DNA from: Rhizobium sp. WSM4643
GTDB taxonomy: Bacteria; Pseudomonadota; Alphaproteobacteria; Rhizobiales; Rhizobiaceae
DNA length: 64,000 bases
NCBI RefSeq assembly: GCF_025152745.1
Contig: NZ_CP104040.1
Span: 3,286,001-3,350,000, forward strand
Direction of reading: 5' to 3'
Part shown: one piece after another, positions 25,871 to 34,426 of the stretch
Position numbering within the stretch: the first letter of the stretch is position 1
Layout: every line of letters begins with the position of its first letter
Translations under genes and position numbers: made by a program
The notes under the pieces: generated by a model
Seen by the model: the letters and a program-made list of their open reading frames with translations, nothing else
What the model was told of the DNA's origin: nothing
Database searches by the model: none

Positions 25871-25977
25871 TTGAGACCCCTTTCATGCCCGCCGTTGCGG
25901 GCTTTCGATGAGGCTAAGATGCGCGCTGAAACTCTCACGGAACAGACCCGCAGACCAAAACGCATTGTCTTCTTTTA

Positions 25978-26003
25978 GTGAACGAACATCAGATTGCGTT
26001 CAC
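25978..26003. promoter_or_regulatory. Inverted repeat upstream of the MhqO/MhqD-like operon
   Basis: Perfect 7-base arms GTGAACG (25978-25984) and CGTTCAC (25997-26003) separated by 12 bases, in the 135-base space between the ung stop and the dioxygenase start. It could be the operator of an electrophile-sensing regulator (MarR or TetR type); none is encoded next to it. Confidence 0.35.
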
Positions 26004-26005
26004 AC

Positions 26006-26707
26006 CTATGCCCCATGGGGATCGGCCGGCAATTGCCAGTCGATCGGCGCGCGCCCGCGCGACTGCAGGAAGGCATTTGCCTTTGAAAAATGCCCGCAGC
26101 CGAAAAAACCGTTATGGGCCGAAAGCGGCGAGGGATGCGGCGCCCTGAGCACGAGATGCCGCGTCGTATCGACGAAAGCGGCCTTGCGCTGTGCATAGGA
26201 ACCCCAGAGCATGAAGACGACGGATTCACATTCATCGTTGACCTTGCGGATAACGGCGTCGGTGAAGCGCTCCCACCCCTTGCCCTGATGGGCCGCTGCC
26301 TGCCCCTCCTCGACGGTCAGCACGCTGTTCAGCAGGAGCACACCCTGTCTTGCCCAATGTTCGAGAAAACCGTGCCGTGCCGGCGCTATGCCGAGATCCG
26401 TCTCCATCTCCTTATAGATGTTGACGAGCGAGGGTGGTATGCGCACGCCCGGCCGGACACTGAAGCACAGCCCATGGGCTTGCCCAAGTCCATGATAGGG
26501 ATCCTGGCCGAGGATGACGGCCTTGACGTTGGAGATCGGCGTCAGATCAAGGGCGCGGAAATATTCGCTGCCCTTGGGGAATATCCGCTTGCCGACCTGC
26601 TTCTGCGCGACGAGGAAAGACTTGAGCTGCTGCATGTACGGGCTTGAAAACTCCCCCGCCAGCGCGGCCTTCCAGCTCTCTTCGAGGCTGACAGATGGAT
26701 CGCTCAT
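26006..26707 (-). CDS. ung: Uracil-DNA glycosylase
   Basis: 233 residues with all family-1 UDG motifs: catalytic water-activating loop GQDPYHG, uracil pocket [15 protein letters not shown], the MLWGSYAQ strand, and HPSPLSA with the catalytic His and minor-groove loop. It removes uracil from DNA for base-excision repair. The start at 26707 ([12 protein letters not shown]) has AAGGG upstream and fits the family; the longer frame from 26737 adds ten atypical residues. Monocistronic. Confidence 0.95.
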   Translation of the reverse strand: MSDPSVSLEESWKAALAGEFSSPYMQQLKSFLVAQKQVGKRIFPKGSEYFRALDLTPISNVKAVILGQDPYHGLGQAHGLCFSVRPGVRIPPSLVNIYKEMETDLGIAPARHGFLEHWARQGVLLLNSVLTVEEGQAAAHQGKGWERFTDAVIRKVNDECESVVFMLWGSYAQRKAAFVDTTRHLVLRAPHPSPLSAHNGFFGCGHFSKANAFLQSRGRAPIDWQLPADPHGA

Positions 26708-26946
26708 CCCGGAAACCCTTCGCATATGACGAAACAACGGTCACACGGTTCTAGCAAAATCGATCTACGCTGCAATGCCTGTCGGCTCGGCAATGGGTCT
26801 ACACCTTCGGAATTCGGAGAGAGAGGATTTGCGAGAGGCTGGCCGGGGCACCGTCGTCCGTGTTTAACTATATGATAGCTTCGGTATTTACGCCGGCAGG
26901 CGGCCTGAGTAGAACCTTGATTGTGAAATCGGAGCCATGTCTTCCT

Positions 26947-29838
26947 ATGAAATTCGGCACGAGCGGCCTTCGCGGACTTTCAGTCGACCTCAAGGGACGC
27001 GCCTCTGCCCTCTACGCGACCGCGTTCGGCAAATATCTGCTGCAGACCGGTAAGGCGCGGACCGGCGACGTCATTCTGATCGGCCGCGATTTTCGCGATT
27101 CAAGCCCTGAAATCTCGGGAAATTGTGCCGGTGCGCTTGCCGCGCTCGGCTTTCGGATATTCGACTGCGGCAATGTCCCCACACCCGCCCTTGCCCTTTA
27201 TGGTCTCGAAAGCAACGCCGCATGTCTGATGGTGACGGGCTCGCATATTCCGGCCGACCGCAATGGAATCAAATTCTATCGCCCGGATGGCGAGATCGAC
27301 AAGGCGGACGAGGCAGCGATCACCAGTTTGGCAGCCGAGATCGAACGAACCGGCGAAACGGTAACGCAGGCGCCGACCGGGACGGAGGATCATGAAGCGA
27401 TCTGCCGGCAGCTCTTTTTCGAACGCAATGCCGCTCTGCTTCCGCAAGGCGCGCTTGCCGGCCTGAAGATCGGCGTCTACCAGCACAGCACCGTCGCCCG
27501 CGACCTGCTGGTGGACGTTCTCGCCCATTACGGCGCCGAGATCACCGCTCTCGGACGTTCGGAGAGTTTCATTCCCGTTGACACCGAAGCCGTTTCCGAC
27601 GAGACGATCGCGCTGATGAGGCGTTGGGTGTCCGACCACAAGTTCGATGCGATCGTCTCGACCGATGGCGACGGCGACCGTCCGCTGGTCGCAGACGAAA
27701 CAGGCACGCCGCTGCGCGGTGACCTTCTCGGCCTCGTGGCAGCCAATTTCCTCGGCGCCGGCACGGTGGTGACACCGGTTACCTCCAATTCGGGCATCGA
27801 GGCCGCGGGCTCTTTCGCCGTCCGACGCACCCGCGTCGGCTCACCCTTCGTCATATCAGGCATGGAAGAGGCCGTGACGGCCGGCAAGGATCATGTCATG
27901 GGCTTTGAAGCCAATGGCGGACTTCTGACCGCAACCGCCTTTGATATCAACGGCCGGAACGTGCGTGCCTTGCCGACACGCGATTGTTTTATCCCGATGC
28001 TCGCGATCCTCTCGCTCGCCGCCATTCGCAGGCAGCCGCTTTCGGCCGTTGCCGCCTCTTATCATCTGCCATTTGCAGCCGCCGACCGCCTGGAGAATTT
28101 TCCGGTCGAGACGAGCGCAGCGCTGATGCAGTATCTGCGTGCCTCTGATGAAAATCTTTCGGCCTTCGTGCAGCCGATCGGCGAGGTGGCTGCGAAGTCC
28201 GACATCGACGGACTTCGCCTGACGCTGAGGGACGGCAGGATCATCCATTTCCGTCCGTCCGGCAATGCGCCGGAAATGCGGTGCTACGTGGAAGCCGAGA
28301 GCGAAACCGCAGCCCTGGATCTTCTGACCGCCGGGCTGACCCGTATACGAGACTGGGCGGAGATACCCGCTAAACATGCGACGAACACGCTTTTTTCAAG
28401 GAACCCGCCTATGACGCAGAAAATTGTTCCCGTGATCATGGCCGGCGGCAAAGGCACCCGGCTCTGGCCGCTTTCCCGTGCCACCGCACCGAAACAGTTC
28501 ATCCAGTTCGTCGGTGACAAGACGCTGTTTCAGGAGACCCTCGACCGGGTTTCCAATCCGGATCTCTATGAAGCCGCGATCGTCGTCACCAATGAGGAAT
28601 TCCGCTTCCTGGTCGCCGAGCAGGCCCGCGAACTCGCCATCCCGCTCGCCGCCGTCCTGCTGGAACCGGTTGCCCGAAACACCGCGGCAGCGGTGGCCGC
28701 CGCCGCTATTCTTGCCGGCGAGTTCTTCGGCAAGAACACGATCATCCAGATGCTCGCCTCGGATCACGAGATCCTGGCCGATGAGACCTATTTCGATTGC
28801 ATCCGCATCGCCCGCGATGCCGCAGGCGACGGCAAGCTCGTGACTTTCGGCATCAGTCCGACGGAGCCGGCGACGGGTTACGGTTATATCGAGATCGGCG
28901 ATGCGCTCAAAAACGGTGCGCATAAGGTCAAGCGCTTCGTCGAAAAGCCGGCACTTGAGAAGGCCGAGCAGATGCTCGCCGCAGGCGGCTTCTACTGGAA
29001 CTCCGGCATCTTCATGTTCCCGGTTGCGGAACTTATCGCCGAACTGCAGGAATATGCGCCTGACGTGCTGAAGGCTGCAAGCAAGGCCGTTTCGAAGGCA
29101 AGCCGCGACCTCGATTTCACCCGCCTCGACCCCGACCATTTCGCCAAGAGCCCCGACATCTCCATCGACTACGCGATCATGGAAAGGACCTCCAAGGCCG
29201 CCGTTGTCCCCTCGCCCTTCAAATGGTCTGATATGGGAAGCTGGGATGCCGTCTGGAAATCAGGCGCACGCGACGGTAACGGCAATGTCGCCGCCGCAAA
29301 CACCACCGTGGTCAATACCCGCAACTCGCTCGTCATGACGCATGGCGTGCATCTTGCCGTCCAGGGCATGGATGATGTCGCCGTCATCGCCAGCGAAGAC
29401 GCCGTCTATGTCGGGCCGCTCAAAGACAGCCAGAACGTCGGGCAATTGGTCAAGATGCTGGCGTCCACGTCCGCCACCGCGAAATTCACCGAAACCCATC
29501 CGACATCCTATCGCCCCTGGGGCGGCTATACCTCGATCTTCAACGGCGATCGCTTCCAGGTGAAGCGCATCTTCGTTACACCGGGCAAGAAGCTTTCGCT
29601 GCAAAAACACCACCACCGCTCCGAACACTGGATCGTCGTCAAGGGAACGGCCGAGGTGACGGTCGGCGAGAACGTGCGTATGCTGCGTGAGAACGAGAGC
29701 GTCTACATTCCGCTCGGCGAAGTCCACCGCCTCGCCAACCCCGGAAAGATCCTTCTCGAGCTCATCGAGGTGCAGACGGGTTCCTATCTCGGCGAGGACG
29801 ACATCATCCGTATCGTGGATGAGTTCGGAAGAACGTAA
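26947..29838 (+). CDS. Phosphomannomutase - mannose-1-phosphate guanylyltransferase/isomerase, one continuous frame
   Basis: 963 residues. The first 470 or so are a ManB-type phosphomannomutase: TSGLRG at the N-terminus, phosphoserine loop VTGSHIPADRNGIKF, Mg loop STDGDGDRPL and sugar loop. After a short linker the frame enters a complete ManC at residue 489: MAGGKGTRLWPLSRATAPKQF, FVEKP and a C-terminal cupin (QKHHHRSEHWIVVKGTAEVT) of the bifunctional isomerase type. Together they make GDP-mannose from fructose-6-phosphate for LPS and EPS sugars. There is no stop between the halves, yet ATG 28411 has its own AAGGA site, so a fused protein, two proteins, or both may be made. The start at 26947 is chosen because it begins the mutase fold (MKFGTSGLRG). 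Confidence 0.88.
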   Translation: MKFGTSGLRGLSVDLKGRASALYATAFGKYLLQTGKARTGDVILIGRDFRDSSPEISGNCAGALAALGFRIFDCGNVPTPALALYGLESNAACLMVTGSHIPADRNGIKFYRPDGEIDKADEAAITSLAAEIERTGETVTQAPTGTEDHEAICRQLFFERNAALLPQGALAGLKIGVYQHSTVARDLLVDVLAHYGAEITALGRSESFIPVDTEAVSDETIALMRRWVSDHKFDAIVSTDGDGDRPLVADETGTPLRGDLLGLVAANFLGAGTVVTPVTSNSGIEAAGSFAVRRTRVGSPFVISGMEEAVTAGKDHVMGFEANGGLLTATAFDINGRNVRALPTRDCFIPMLAILSLAAIRRQPLSAVAASYHLPFAAADRLENFPVETSAALMQYLRASDENLSAFVQPIGEVAAKSDIDGLRLTLRDGRIIHFRPSGNAPEMRCYVEAESETAALDLLTAGLTRIRDWAEIPAKHATNTLFSRNPPMTQKIVPVIMAGGKGTRLWPLSRATAPKQFIQFVGDKTLFQETLDRVSNPDLYEAAIVVTNEEFRFLVAEQARELAIPLAAVLLEPVARNTAAAVAAAAILAGEFFGKNTIIQMLASDHEILADETYFDCIRIARDAAGDGKLVTFGISPTEPATGYGYIEIGDALKNGAHKVKRFVEKPALEKAEQMLAAGGFYWNSGIFMFPVAELIAELQEYAPDVLKAASKAVSKASRDLDFTRLDPDHFAKSPDISIDYAIMERTSKAAVVPSPFKWSDMGSWDAVWKSGARDGNGNVAAANTTVVNTRNSLVMTHGVHLAVQGMDDVAVIASEDAVYVGPLKDSQNVGQLVKMLASTSATAKFTETHPTSYRPWGGYTSIFNGDRFQVKRIFVTPGKKLSLQKHHHRSEHWIVVKGTAEVTVGENVRMLRENESVYIPLGEVHRLANPGKILLELIEVQTGSYLGEDDIIRIVDEFGRT
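28398..28413 (+). promoter_or_regulatory. Internal ribosome binding site and ATG of the guanylyltransferase half
   Basis: AAGGA at 28398-28402 lies 8 bases before the in-frame ATG at 28411 (MTQKIVPVIMAGGKGTRLW). That ATG is the exact N-terminus of stand-alone ManC proteins and would give a 475-residue product. The site is as good as those of separate genes in this window. Confidence 0.65.
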
Positions 29839-29956
29839 AATCGCAACCGGAGCGATGGTCGGGTGTTTTCCGGCGCACCATCCTCGCTGTTGAATTTCCT
29901 CTTGGGGTTCTCATAGAATGGATGTACCGACAAACATGACCGGAGATATCCCCCTG

Positions 29957-30262
29957 ATGCGTACGTTGCCCGTCCTCGCCGGATTTCTTGCAATCATGGT
30001 GCCGGGAATGGCGTTTGCCGAAACGGCAAGCATGCGAACCGCAAGCGAGTCCGAAATTCGCCAGCACCTGCCCGGTACGTCCGAACTGAAAGAAGGCAAG
30101 AATGGCTACGAATATCGCGACGGCAATAAGAATGGCTACAAGATAAACAATGGCCAGGTGTGCGTCCTGTTCCCCAGCAAGAAGACCGATTGCGTCAACG
30201 TGAAGACCGACGGCAAGACCTTTCAGATGATCGACAAAAAAGGCGGCCGAACAAGATTCTGA
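29957..30262 (+). CDS. Small secreted protein of unknown function
   Basis: 101 residues: signal peptide MRTLPVLAGFLAIMVPGMAFA, then a mature domain of about 80 residues with two cysteines (GQVCVLFPSKKTDCVNVKTDG) spaced to form a disulphide, and repeated NGYEYRDGNKNGYKI. I recognise no named family; the layout resembles small periplasmic proteins common in Rhizobiales. GGAGA 10 bases before 29957 supports this start, which also gives the better signal peptide than the ATGs at 29918 and 29936. A stem-loop follows the stop. Confidence 0.7.
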   Translation: MRTLPVLAGFLAIMVPGMAFAETASMRTASESEIRQHLPGTSELKEGKNGYEYRDGNKNGYKINNGQVCVLFPSKKTDCVNVKTDGKTFQMIDKKGGRTRF

Positions 30263-30268
30263 TTTGTG

Positions 30269-30292
30269 GCCCGGCAATTTCCTTGCCCGGGC
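30269..30292 (+). terminator. Stem-loop between convergent genes
   Basis: GCCCGGCAA pairs with TTGCCCGGGC (one bulged base) around a 5-base loop, followed by TTGTCTT. It lies between the small secreted protein gene and the EEP hydrolase gene and could end both transcripts. Confidence 0.7.
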
Positions 30293-30312
30293 TTGTCTTG
30301 CCCCAGGCAAAA

Positions 30313-31269
30313 TCATTTTGCGGGTGAAGTTTCACCGTCCTTGTCGAGAACGAAGTCGGCGATCAGGCCCGAATGATTCGAGCCGAGACTATCATCGAGA
30401 CGTTTCAGCGATGTCAGATGAATCGGCGCGCGCGCAAATATGTGATCGATGGCGATCCCGAGCCTGCCGGCGCCGACCGGCCATGTTGCCGGTTCTGGCG
30501 TGATCGTCTTCAGCTTCTGTTCGCGCAGGAAAGCTTGGATGCTCGGAGCGATCACCGAGGAGTTGAAATCGCCTGACACCACCAGAGGGCCGTCGATTGA
30601 GCCGAGCGCTTTGGTGAGATCTTCCAATTCAGCCATCTGAAAATCGTCGAAGTATGGTTTAGTCAGGTGCGCTGAAACCAGATTGATGGTCTCGCCGCCG
30701 AAATCGACGCTTGTTATCACCAGCCTGTTTTTTCGCAAACTGCCCATGCTTGCGACCTGCCGGCTGACGAACGGGCGTTTGGAGAGCACAAGCGTATCGC
30801 ATGTATCCTTCCCGGTATCGCAGCCGATATGGTAGGGATAGGCCTTGAACAATTGCTGCAGGTGAAACGTCAACGGCTTTGCTTCGAGCAGATTGACGAC
30901 GTCGGCATTCGACGCGATCACCATGTTGGTGATCTCAGTCGAGTTTTTCCAGTTGTCGATGGCGATGTTGAACGACATCAGACGGAAAAGCGGCGGGGTG
31001 TCGGTGCTTCTGTCGCCCTCCGCGAATTCGCGCAGCATGATGATGCCGTGAGCGATGAGAAGAAGCGAGGCAAGCAGAAGGATAAAGCCGTAGATCTGTC
31101 TCTTGATGGCCAGAATGATGATGCTGGCGGCGACGAACACGACGCCGAGGTGAAGCTGAAAGCTGTAGACGAAGGACAGAAGCCAGAAGTTCGTGACATA
31201 GCGTAACGATACGATCGCGATGGCAACGGTCAGAAACGCGCAGAGAATCCAATAAATTATATCTCTCAT
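30313..31269 (-). CDS. Endonuclease/exonuclease/phosphatase (EEP) family membrane protein
   Basis: 318 residues. Three N-terminal membrane helices (IIYWILCAFLTVAIAIVSL; LHLGVVFVAASIIILAI; IYGFILLLASLLLIAHGIIML) precede an EEP catalytic domain beginning FRLMSFNIAIDNW, with VNLLEAKP (metal Glu), VSAHLTKPYF, VSGDFNSS (Asp-x-Asn) and the catalytic LGSNHSGLIADF (Asn-His). EEP enzymes cut phosphodiester bonds in nucleic acids, phospholipids or phosphoinositides; with the helices in front, the domain is probably periplasmic. ATG 31269 has AGGA 5 bases upstream; the frame extends to 31305 without a ribosome site. Confidence 0.85.
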   Translation of the reverse strand: MRDIIYWILCAFLTVAIAIVSLRYVTNFWLLSFVYSFQLHLGVVFVAASIIILAIKRQIYGFILLLASLLLIAHGIIMLREFAEGDRSTDTPPLFRLMSFNIAIDNWKNSTEITNMVIASNADVVNLLEAKPLTFHLQQLFKAYPYHIGCDTGKDTCDTLVLSKRPFVSRQVASMGSLRKNRLVITSVDFGGETINLVSAHLTKPYFDDFQMAELEDLTKALGSIDGPLVVSGDFNSSVIAPSIQAFLREQKLKTITPEPATWPVGAGRLGIAIDHIFARAPIHLTSLKRLDDSLGSNHSGLIADFVLDKDGETSPAK

Positions 31270-31515
31270 CGATCCTGACCTGCTTGCAGACGACCGCCCG
31301 GCCATAACATGCGATCAGTTATGGTGCAATGCAGCATAACAGCCGCGAGCCGACATCCGGAAAAACAGCGGCGGATAGACCGACGGCAGCGGGGACGGTG
31401 CTGTGGCCTTCTCTTTCAAAGACCTATCGACTCGGCCTCTTCTTATCTTGTAAGTGGGGTCACTTGATACGGAATCGGCTCTTTGCCGTCGGCAGGGAGC
31501 CGAGAAAAGGTGGGA

Positions 31516-32532
31516 ATGCGCTACTTCATTACAGGGACTGCCGGCTTTATCGGTTTTCATCTGGCCAGGCGCCTGCTGCAGGAAGGGCACGACGTCACAG
31601 GCTTCGACGGCCTGACTCCGTATTATAACGTCAAGCTCAAGGAGATGCGCCATGCGGCACTCTCCCAGTTTCCGGCTTTCAAACCTGTCATCGCTATGCT
31701 TGAGGACCGCCCAGCGCTGGAAGCCGCCGTTCTGGAGGCCAAGCCCGACATTTTGATCCACCTCGCCGCACAGGCTGGCGTCCGCTACAGCCTGGAAAAT
31801 CCCGAGGCCTATCTTCGTTCGAACGTCGAAGGCTCGTGGAACATCATGGAAATCGCGCGGCGCGTCGAAATCCGTCACCTGATGCTGGCCTCGACATCCT
31901 CGATCTATGGCGCCAATCCGACCGTCCCCTTTCACGAGACCGATCGCGCCGACGAGCCGCTGACCATTTATGCCGCGACGAAGAAATCAATGGAACTGAT
32001 GGCGCATAGTTATGCCCATCTTCACAAGATTCCGACCACGGCTTTTCGCTTCTTTACGGTTTATGGCCCATGGGGCCGCCCGGACATGGCGCTGTTCAAA
32101 TTCACCAAGAACATGCTCGAAGGCCAGCCGATCGAGATTTACGGCGAAGGCAATATGAGCCGTGACTTCACCTATATCGACGATCTCATTGAAGCGATCG
32201 TCAGGCTGTCGGCAATCGCTCCGAGCGAGGAAAATCGTCTTGACAACGTAGCTGTCGAAACGCTTTCGCGCCAGGCGCCCTTCCGCGTCGTCAATATCGG
32301 CGGGGGCAAGCCGGTCAGCCTGATGGATTTCGTCGAAACGGTGGAGAAAGCGCTCGGCCGTCCTGCCATCCGCAAGATGCTGGCGATGCAGAAGGGTGAC
32401 GTGCCGCGCACCTTCGCAGCCCCCGATCTGCTCGTCGCGCTGACGGGATACAGGCCGGATACGACATTGGATATCGGCGTCAAGGCCTTCGTCGACTGGT
32501 ATCTCGACGTGCGCGGCGAACTCGACGCTTAG
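31516..32532 (+). CDS. lpsL: UDP-glucuronate 4-epimerase (LpsL-like)
   Basis: A 338-residue extended short-chain dehydrogenase: NAD-binding [15 protein letters not shown], Ser in [11 protein letters not shown], catalytic YAATKKS (Y-x-x-x-K) and [14 protein letters not shown], the last typical of UDP-glucuronate rather than UDP-glucose epimerases. It would make UDP-galacturonate from the product of the UDP-glucose dehydrogenase encoded at 20701, for LPS core or EPS. Start 31516 has AAAAGGTGGGA directly upstream; the frame from 31483 adds an unlikely leader. A family A repeat follows the stop. Confidence 0.88.
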   Translation: MRYFITGTAGFIGFHLARRLLQEGHDVTGFDGLTPYYNVKLKEMRHAALSQFPAFKPVIAMLEDRPALEAAVLEAKPDILIHLAAQAGVRYSLENPEAYLRSNVEGSWNIMEIARRVEIRHLMLASTSSIYGANPTVPFHETDRADEPLTIYAATKKSMELMAHSYAHLHKIPTTAFRFFTVYGPWGRPDMALFKFTKNMLEGQPIEIYGEGNMSRDFTYIDDLIEAIVRLSAIAPSEENRLDNVAVETLSRQAPFRVVNIGGGKPVSLMDFVETVEKALGRPAIRKMLAMQKGDVPRTFAAPDLLVALTGYRPDTTLDIGVKAFVDWYLDVRGELDA

Positions 32533-32538
32533 AACAGG

Positions 32539-32576
32539 GTGTCGTCCGAAAACCCCTCACACTTTTCGGTATCATG
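32539..32576. repeat. Dispersed palindromic repeat, family A (copy 2, inverted)
   Basis: Reads GTGTCGTCCGAAAACCCCTC then ACACTTTTCGGTATCATG on the plus strand, the reverse orientation of the copies at 22095 and 55598. It begins 7 bases after the epimerase stop. Confidence 0.8.
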
Positions 32577-32623
32577 CGCTAGGTGTCGCAGAGGATGCGA
32601 CAGGCCGAAGCCGGCCCAATGTT

Positions 32624-32938
32624 TCAGCGGAGAAACGTGACGGCGTCGACGGCAGCGACCGCCGTCGCAAACACGTAACCGACGACAACGGTCAGGCTCT
32701 GCGAATAGGTCTTGAGCCGGTAGCCCTCGCCCTCGACCGTAGCAGGGCCGCGCAGGACGAAAGGAACGCCTGGGCGCATGAAACCGGCGCGTGTCGTCAA
32801 CGGAACCTCGGGCGAATGGCCGATGGCGGAGGTGTACATCAGGTCGCGGGCAAGGCTGGCTGGGCCGATGGCGAAGGCCGGCTCGGCAGCGGCAGTGATC
32901 GTCAGGGTCAAGGCGATGGCGGCAAGAGTTCTGTGCAT
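32624..32938 (-). CDS. Small secreted or membrane protein of unknown function
   Basis: 104 residues: signal peptide MHRTLAAIALTLTITAAAEPAFA, a mature part of about 80 residues, and a C-terminal hydrophobic stretch (LTVVVGYVFATAVAAVDAVTFL) that may anchor it in a membrane. GGGGA 7 bases before ATG 32938 supports this start over the longer frame from 33025. No family recognised. It converges with the epimerase gene. Confidence 0.65.
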   Translation of the reverse strand: MHRTLAAIALTLTITAAAEPAFAIGPASLARDLMYTSAIGHSPEVPLTTRAGFMRPGVPFVLRGPATVEGEGYRLKTYSQSLTVVVGYVFATAVAAVDAVTFLR

Positions 32939-33166
32939 GTCGAAGTCCCCGTTTGCGGATCGGCGGGCTTCATTTTGCCCGCTCCAAACGATCGACGCGT
33001 CTGTCCACGCTTCGGTCGCTTTCATGAGACCACTCTACACATCAGTATTTTCAGGGCTTTTAAGCAGATCGGTCAAATTTTACGAAATTTGATTTTCCGG
33101 TCGCACCGGTTCGGAATCCACGGAAAAAACGCGGAAATGCCGATGGCCTCGACGCTGCATCGCAGT

Positions 33167-33319
33167 CTACAGGACACGATCCAGCTTCTTGTTGATGTGC
33201 AGGTTCGGCATCAATCCCGCACTTTGCGCAGCATGATAGGATTCTCGCGCCGCATCGAACGAGATCGACCACATGATGGCGCTGAGCAGCAGAGCGATAA
33301 TATAGATCTGAATACGCAT
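33167..33319 (-). CDS. Possible 50-residue membrane peptide
   Basis: The frame encodes MRIQIYIIALLLSAIMWSIS, a plausible single membrane helix or signal, then a polar tail (FDAARESYHAAQSAGLMPNL, HINKKLDRVL) before TAG. Composition is protein-like, but no Shine-Dalgarno sequence is clear upstream of 33319. It stands alone on the minus strand between two unrelated genes. Function unknown. Confidence 0.4.
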   Translation of the reverse strand: MRIQIYIIALLLSAIMWSISFDAARESYHAAQSAGLMPNLHINKKLDRVL

Positions 33320-33518
33320 CGAACTGCCGATACGGAAAGAGCAAGGCAGTTTTGTGTCAAAACATAGTCACAGGGATCACGAAAAAGTGGCGCGTTCTTT
33401 GTTTTGCAGCCGGCTGGCACCAGACATATTAGTGTCGTGAAAATTAGTGATATTGCACTGCTACCTGTTAGCAGTCGACCCCGAGGCTTGGTTCCTCTTC
33501 CCACCCCGAGAACCCTGA

Positions 33519-33545
33519 GAGGTCCGTTCCCACGGGCCTCTTTGC
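33519..33545 (+). terminator. Hairpin with T-rich tail, possible small-RNA terminator
   Basis: GAGGTCCGT pairs with ACGGGCCTC (two G-T pairs) around a short loop, followed by TTTGC. No plus-strand protein gene ends just upstream. The 60 bases before it carry unpaired CCTCTTCCCACCCC, the kind of anti-Shine-Dalgarno loop seen in rhizobial regulatory RNAs. Confidence 0.5.
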
Positions 33546-33675
33546 TTTCTTTCCAAGCGTTTTTCCGGAACAGTGGGATCGCCTGATCCGAATTGACGTT
33601 GGACCGCTGAACGGCATATCTCGATCCCAAACCAGACCACACGTCCCACGAGCAATGTCATCTTCTTGCCTTGGC

Positions 33676-33701
33676 AAGTATATCAATCGATTGACTTACT
33701 T
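33676..33701. promoter_or_regulatory. Palindromic operator of the cecR-ybhGFSR operon
   Basis: Half-sites AAGTATATCAATC and GATTGACTTACTT match in 11 of 13 positions, with a perfect 12-base centre (TCAATCGATTGA). The right arm contains TTGACT (33691-33696), a good -35 box; TTACAAAT follows about 17 bases later. A repressor bound here would block the promoter. CecR, encoded immediately downstream, is the natural candidate for autoregulation. Confidence 0.75.
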
Positions 33702-33724
33702 TTCGACCAATGTTACAAATTGCC

Positions 33725-34426
33725 ATGACCCGAGAAGCTAACAGCCAGCCACCGGCCTCCGCCCGCGCCGAGATCGCGCGCCAGAAGATGCTGGACGCTG
33801 CCCTCGACGTCTTCGGCCGCTATGGCTTCGATGGCGCCTCGACGCGCCAGCTCGCCGATGCGGCCGGCGTCAACCTGCAGGCGATCCCCTATTATTTCGG
33901 CAGCAAAGAAGGTCTCTACATCGCCACGGCCGAATATCTGATGATTCGGATCAATACGCATGTCGGTGACATGAGGGCGCGCGTCGGTGCGCATCTGCTG
34001 GCGCTCGACGCTGCGGGCAAACCGCTTGGGGAAGCGGAGGCCCGCCATTTCTTGATCGAGATTTTGCAGACCATGGTGACGCTGTTCGTCGGCGGGGAAT
34101 CCGAATCCTGGGCGCGTTTCCTGATCCGCGAGCAGATGGAGCCGACCGAAGCCTTCACACGGGTCTATCAGGGCCTCATGCGGCCGATGATCGAGGTGGG
34201 CCGGCGGCTGATCGGAGCCATCCTTCACGAGGATCCCGCCTCGGAACATGTGCGCCTTCGCACCTTCACCCTTCTCGGCAGCATTCTCGTCTTCCGCGTC
34301 GCCCACGCGGCCGTGCTCGCCCAGATGGAGTGGGACGGAGTCGGCCCGGAACAGGTGGAAACGGTGCGCGGCCTTGCCGCAGAGTTGGTCGATTGCATCG
34401 GCTCGCCGAAAGGAAGTGCAGCATGA
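33725..34426 (+). CDS. cecR: CecR-type TetR-family repressor
   Basis: 233 residues: N-terminal helix-turn-helix ([44 protein letters not shown]) and a C-terminal CecR/DUF1956-type ligand domain ([16 protein letters not shown]). In E. coli CecR (YbiH) controls ybhGFSR and tolerance to cefoperazone and chloramphenicol; the same four export genes follow here in the same order. If the promoter at 33691 is right, transcription starts near 33727, so the ATG at 33725 would be almost leaderless; ATG 33710 is a less likely alternative. The stop overlaps the next start (ATGA). Confidence 0.88.
   Translation: MTREANSQPPASARAEIARQKMLDAALDVFGRYGFDGASTRQLADAAGVNLQAIPYYFGSKEGLYIATAEYLMIRINTHVGDMRARVGAHLLALDAAGKPLGEAEARHFLIEILQTMVTLFVGGESESWARFLIREQMEPTEAFTRVYQGLMRPMIEVGRRLIGAILHEDPASEHVRLRTFTLLGSILVFRVAHAAVLAQMEWDGVGPEQVETVRGLAAELVDCIGSPKGSAA

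Larger units (their letters stand above)
33320..33724. other. 405-base region upstream of cecR without a clear protein gene
   Basis: It contains a possible small RNA ending at a rho-independent-type hairpin (33519-33545) and the palindromic operator of the downstream regulator (33676-33701). Longer open frames across it lack ribosome sites and protein character. Confidence 0.4.

Noticed and set aside
33567..33600. GGAAC followed by CGTT upstream of cecR
   Set aside because: Spacer is 25 bases, too long for an EcfG promoter.
33211..33642. A 143-codon minus-strand open frame upstream of cecR
   Set aside because: No ribosome site, odd composition and overlap with the terminator hairpin and a better small frame.
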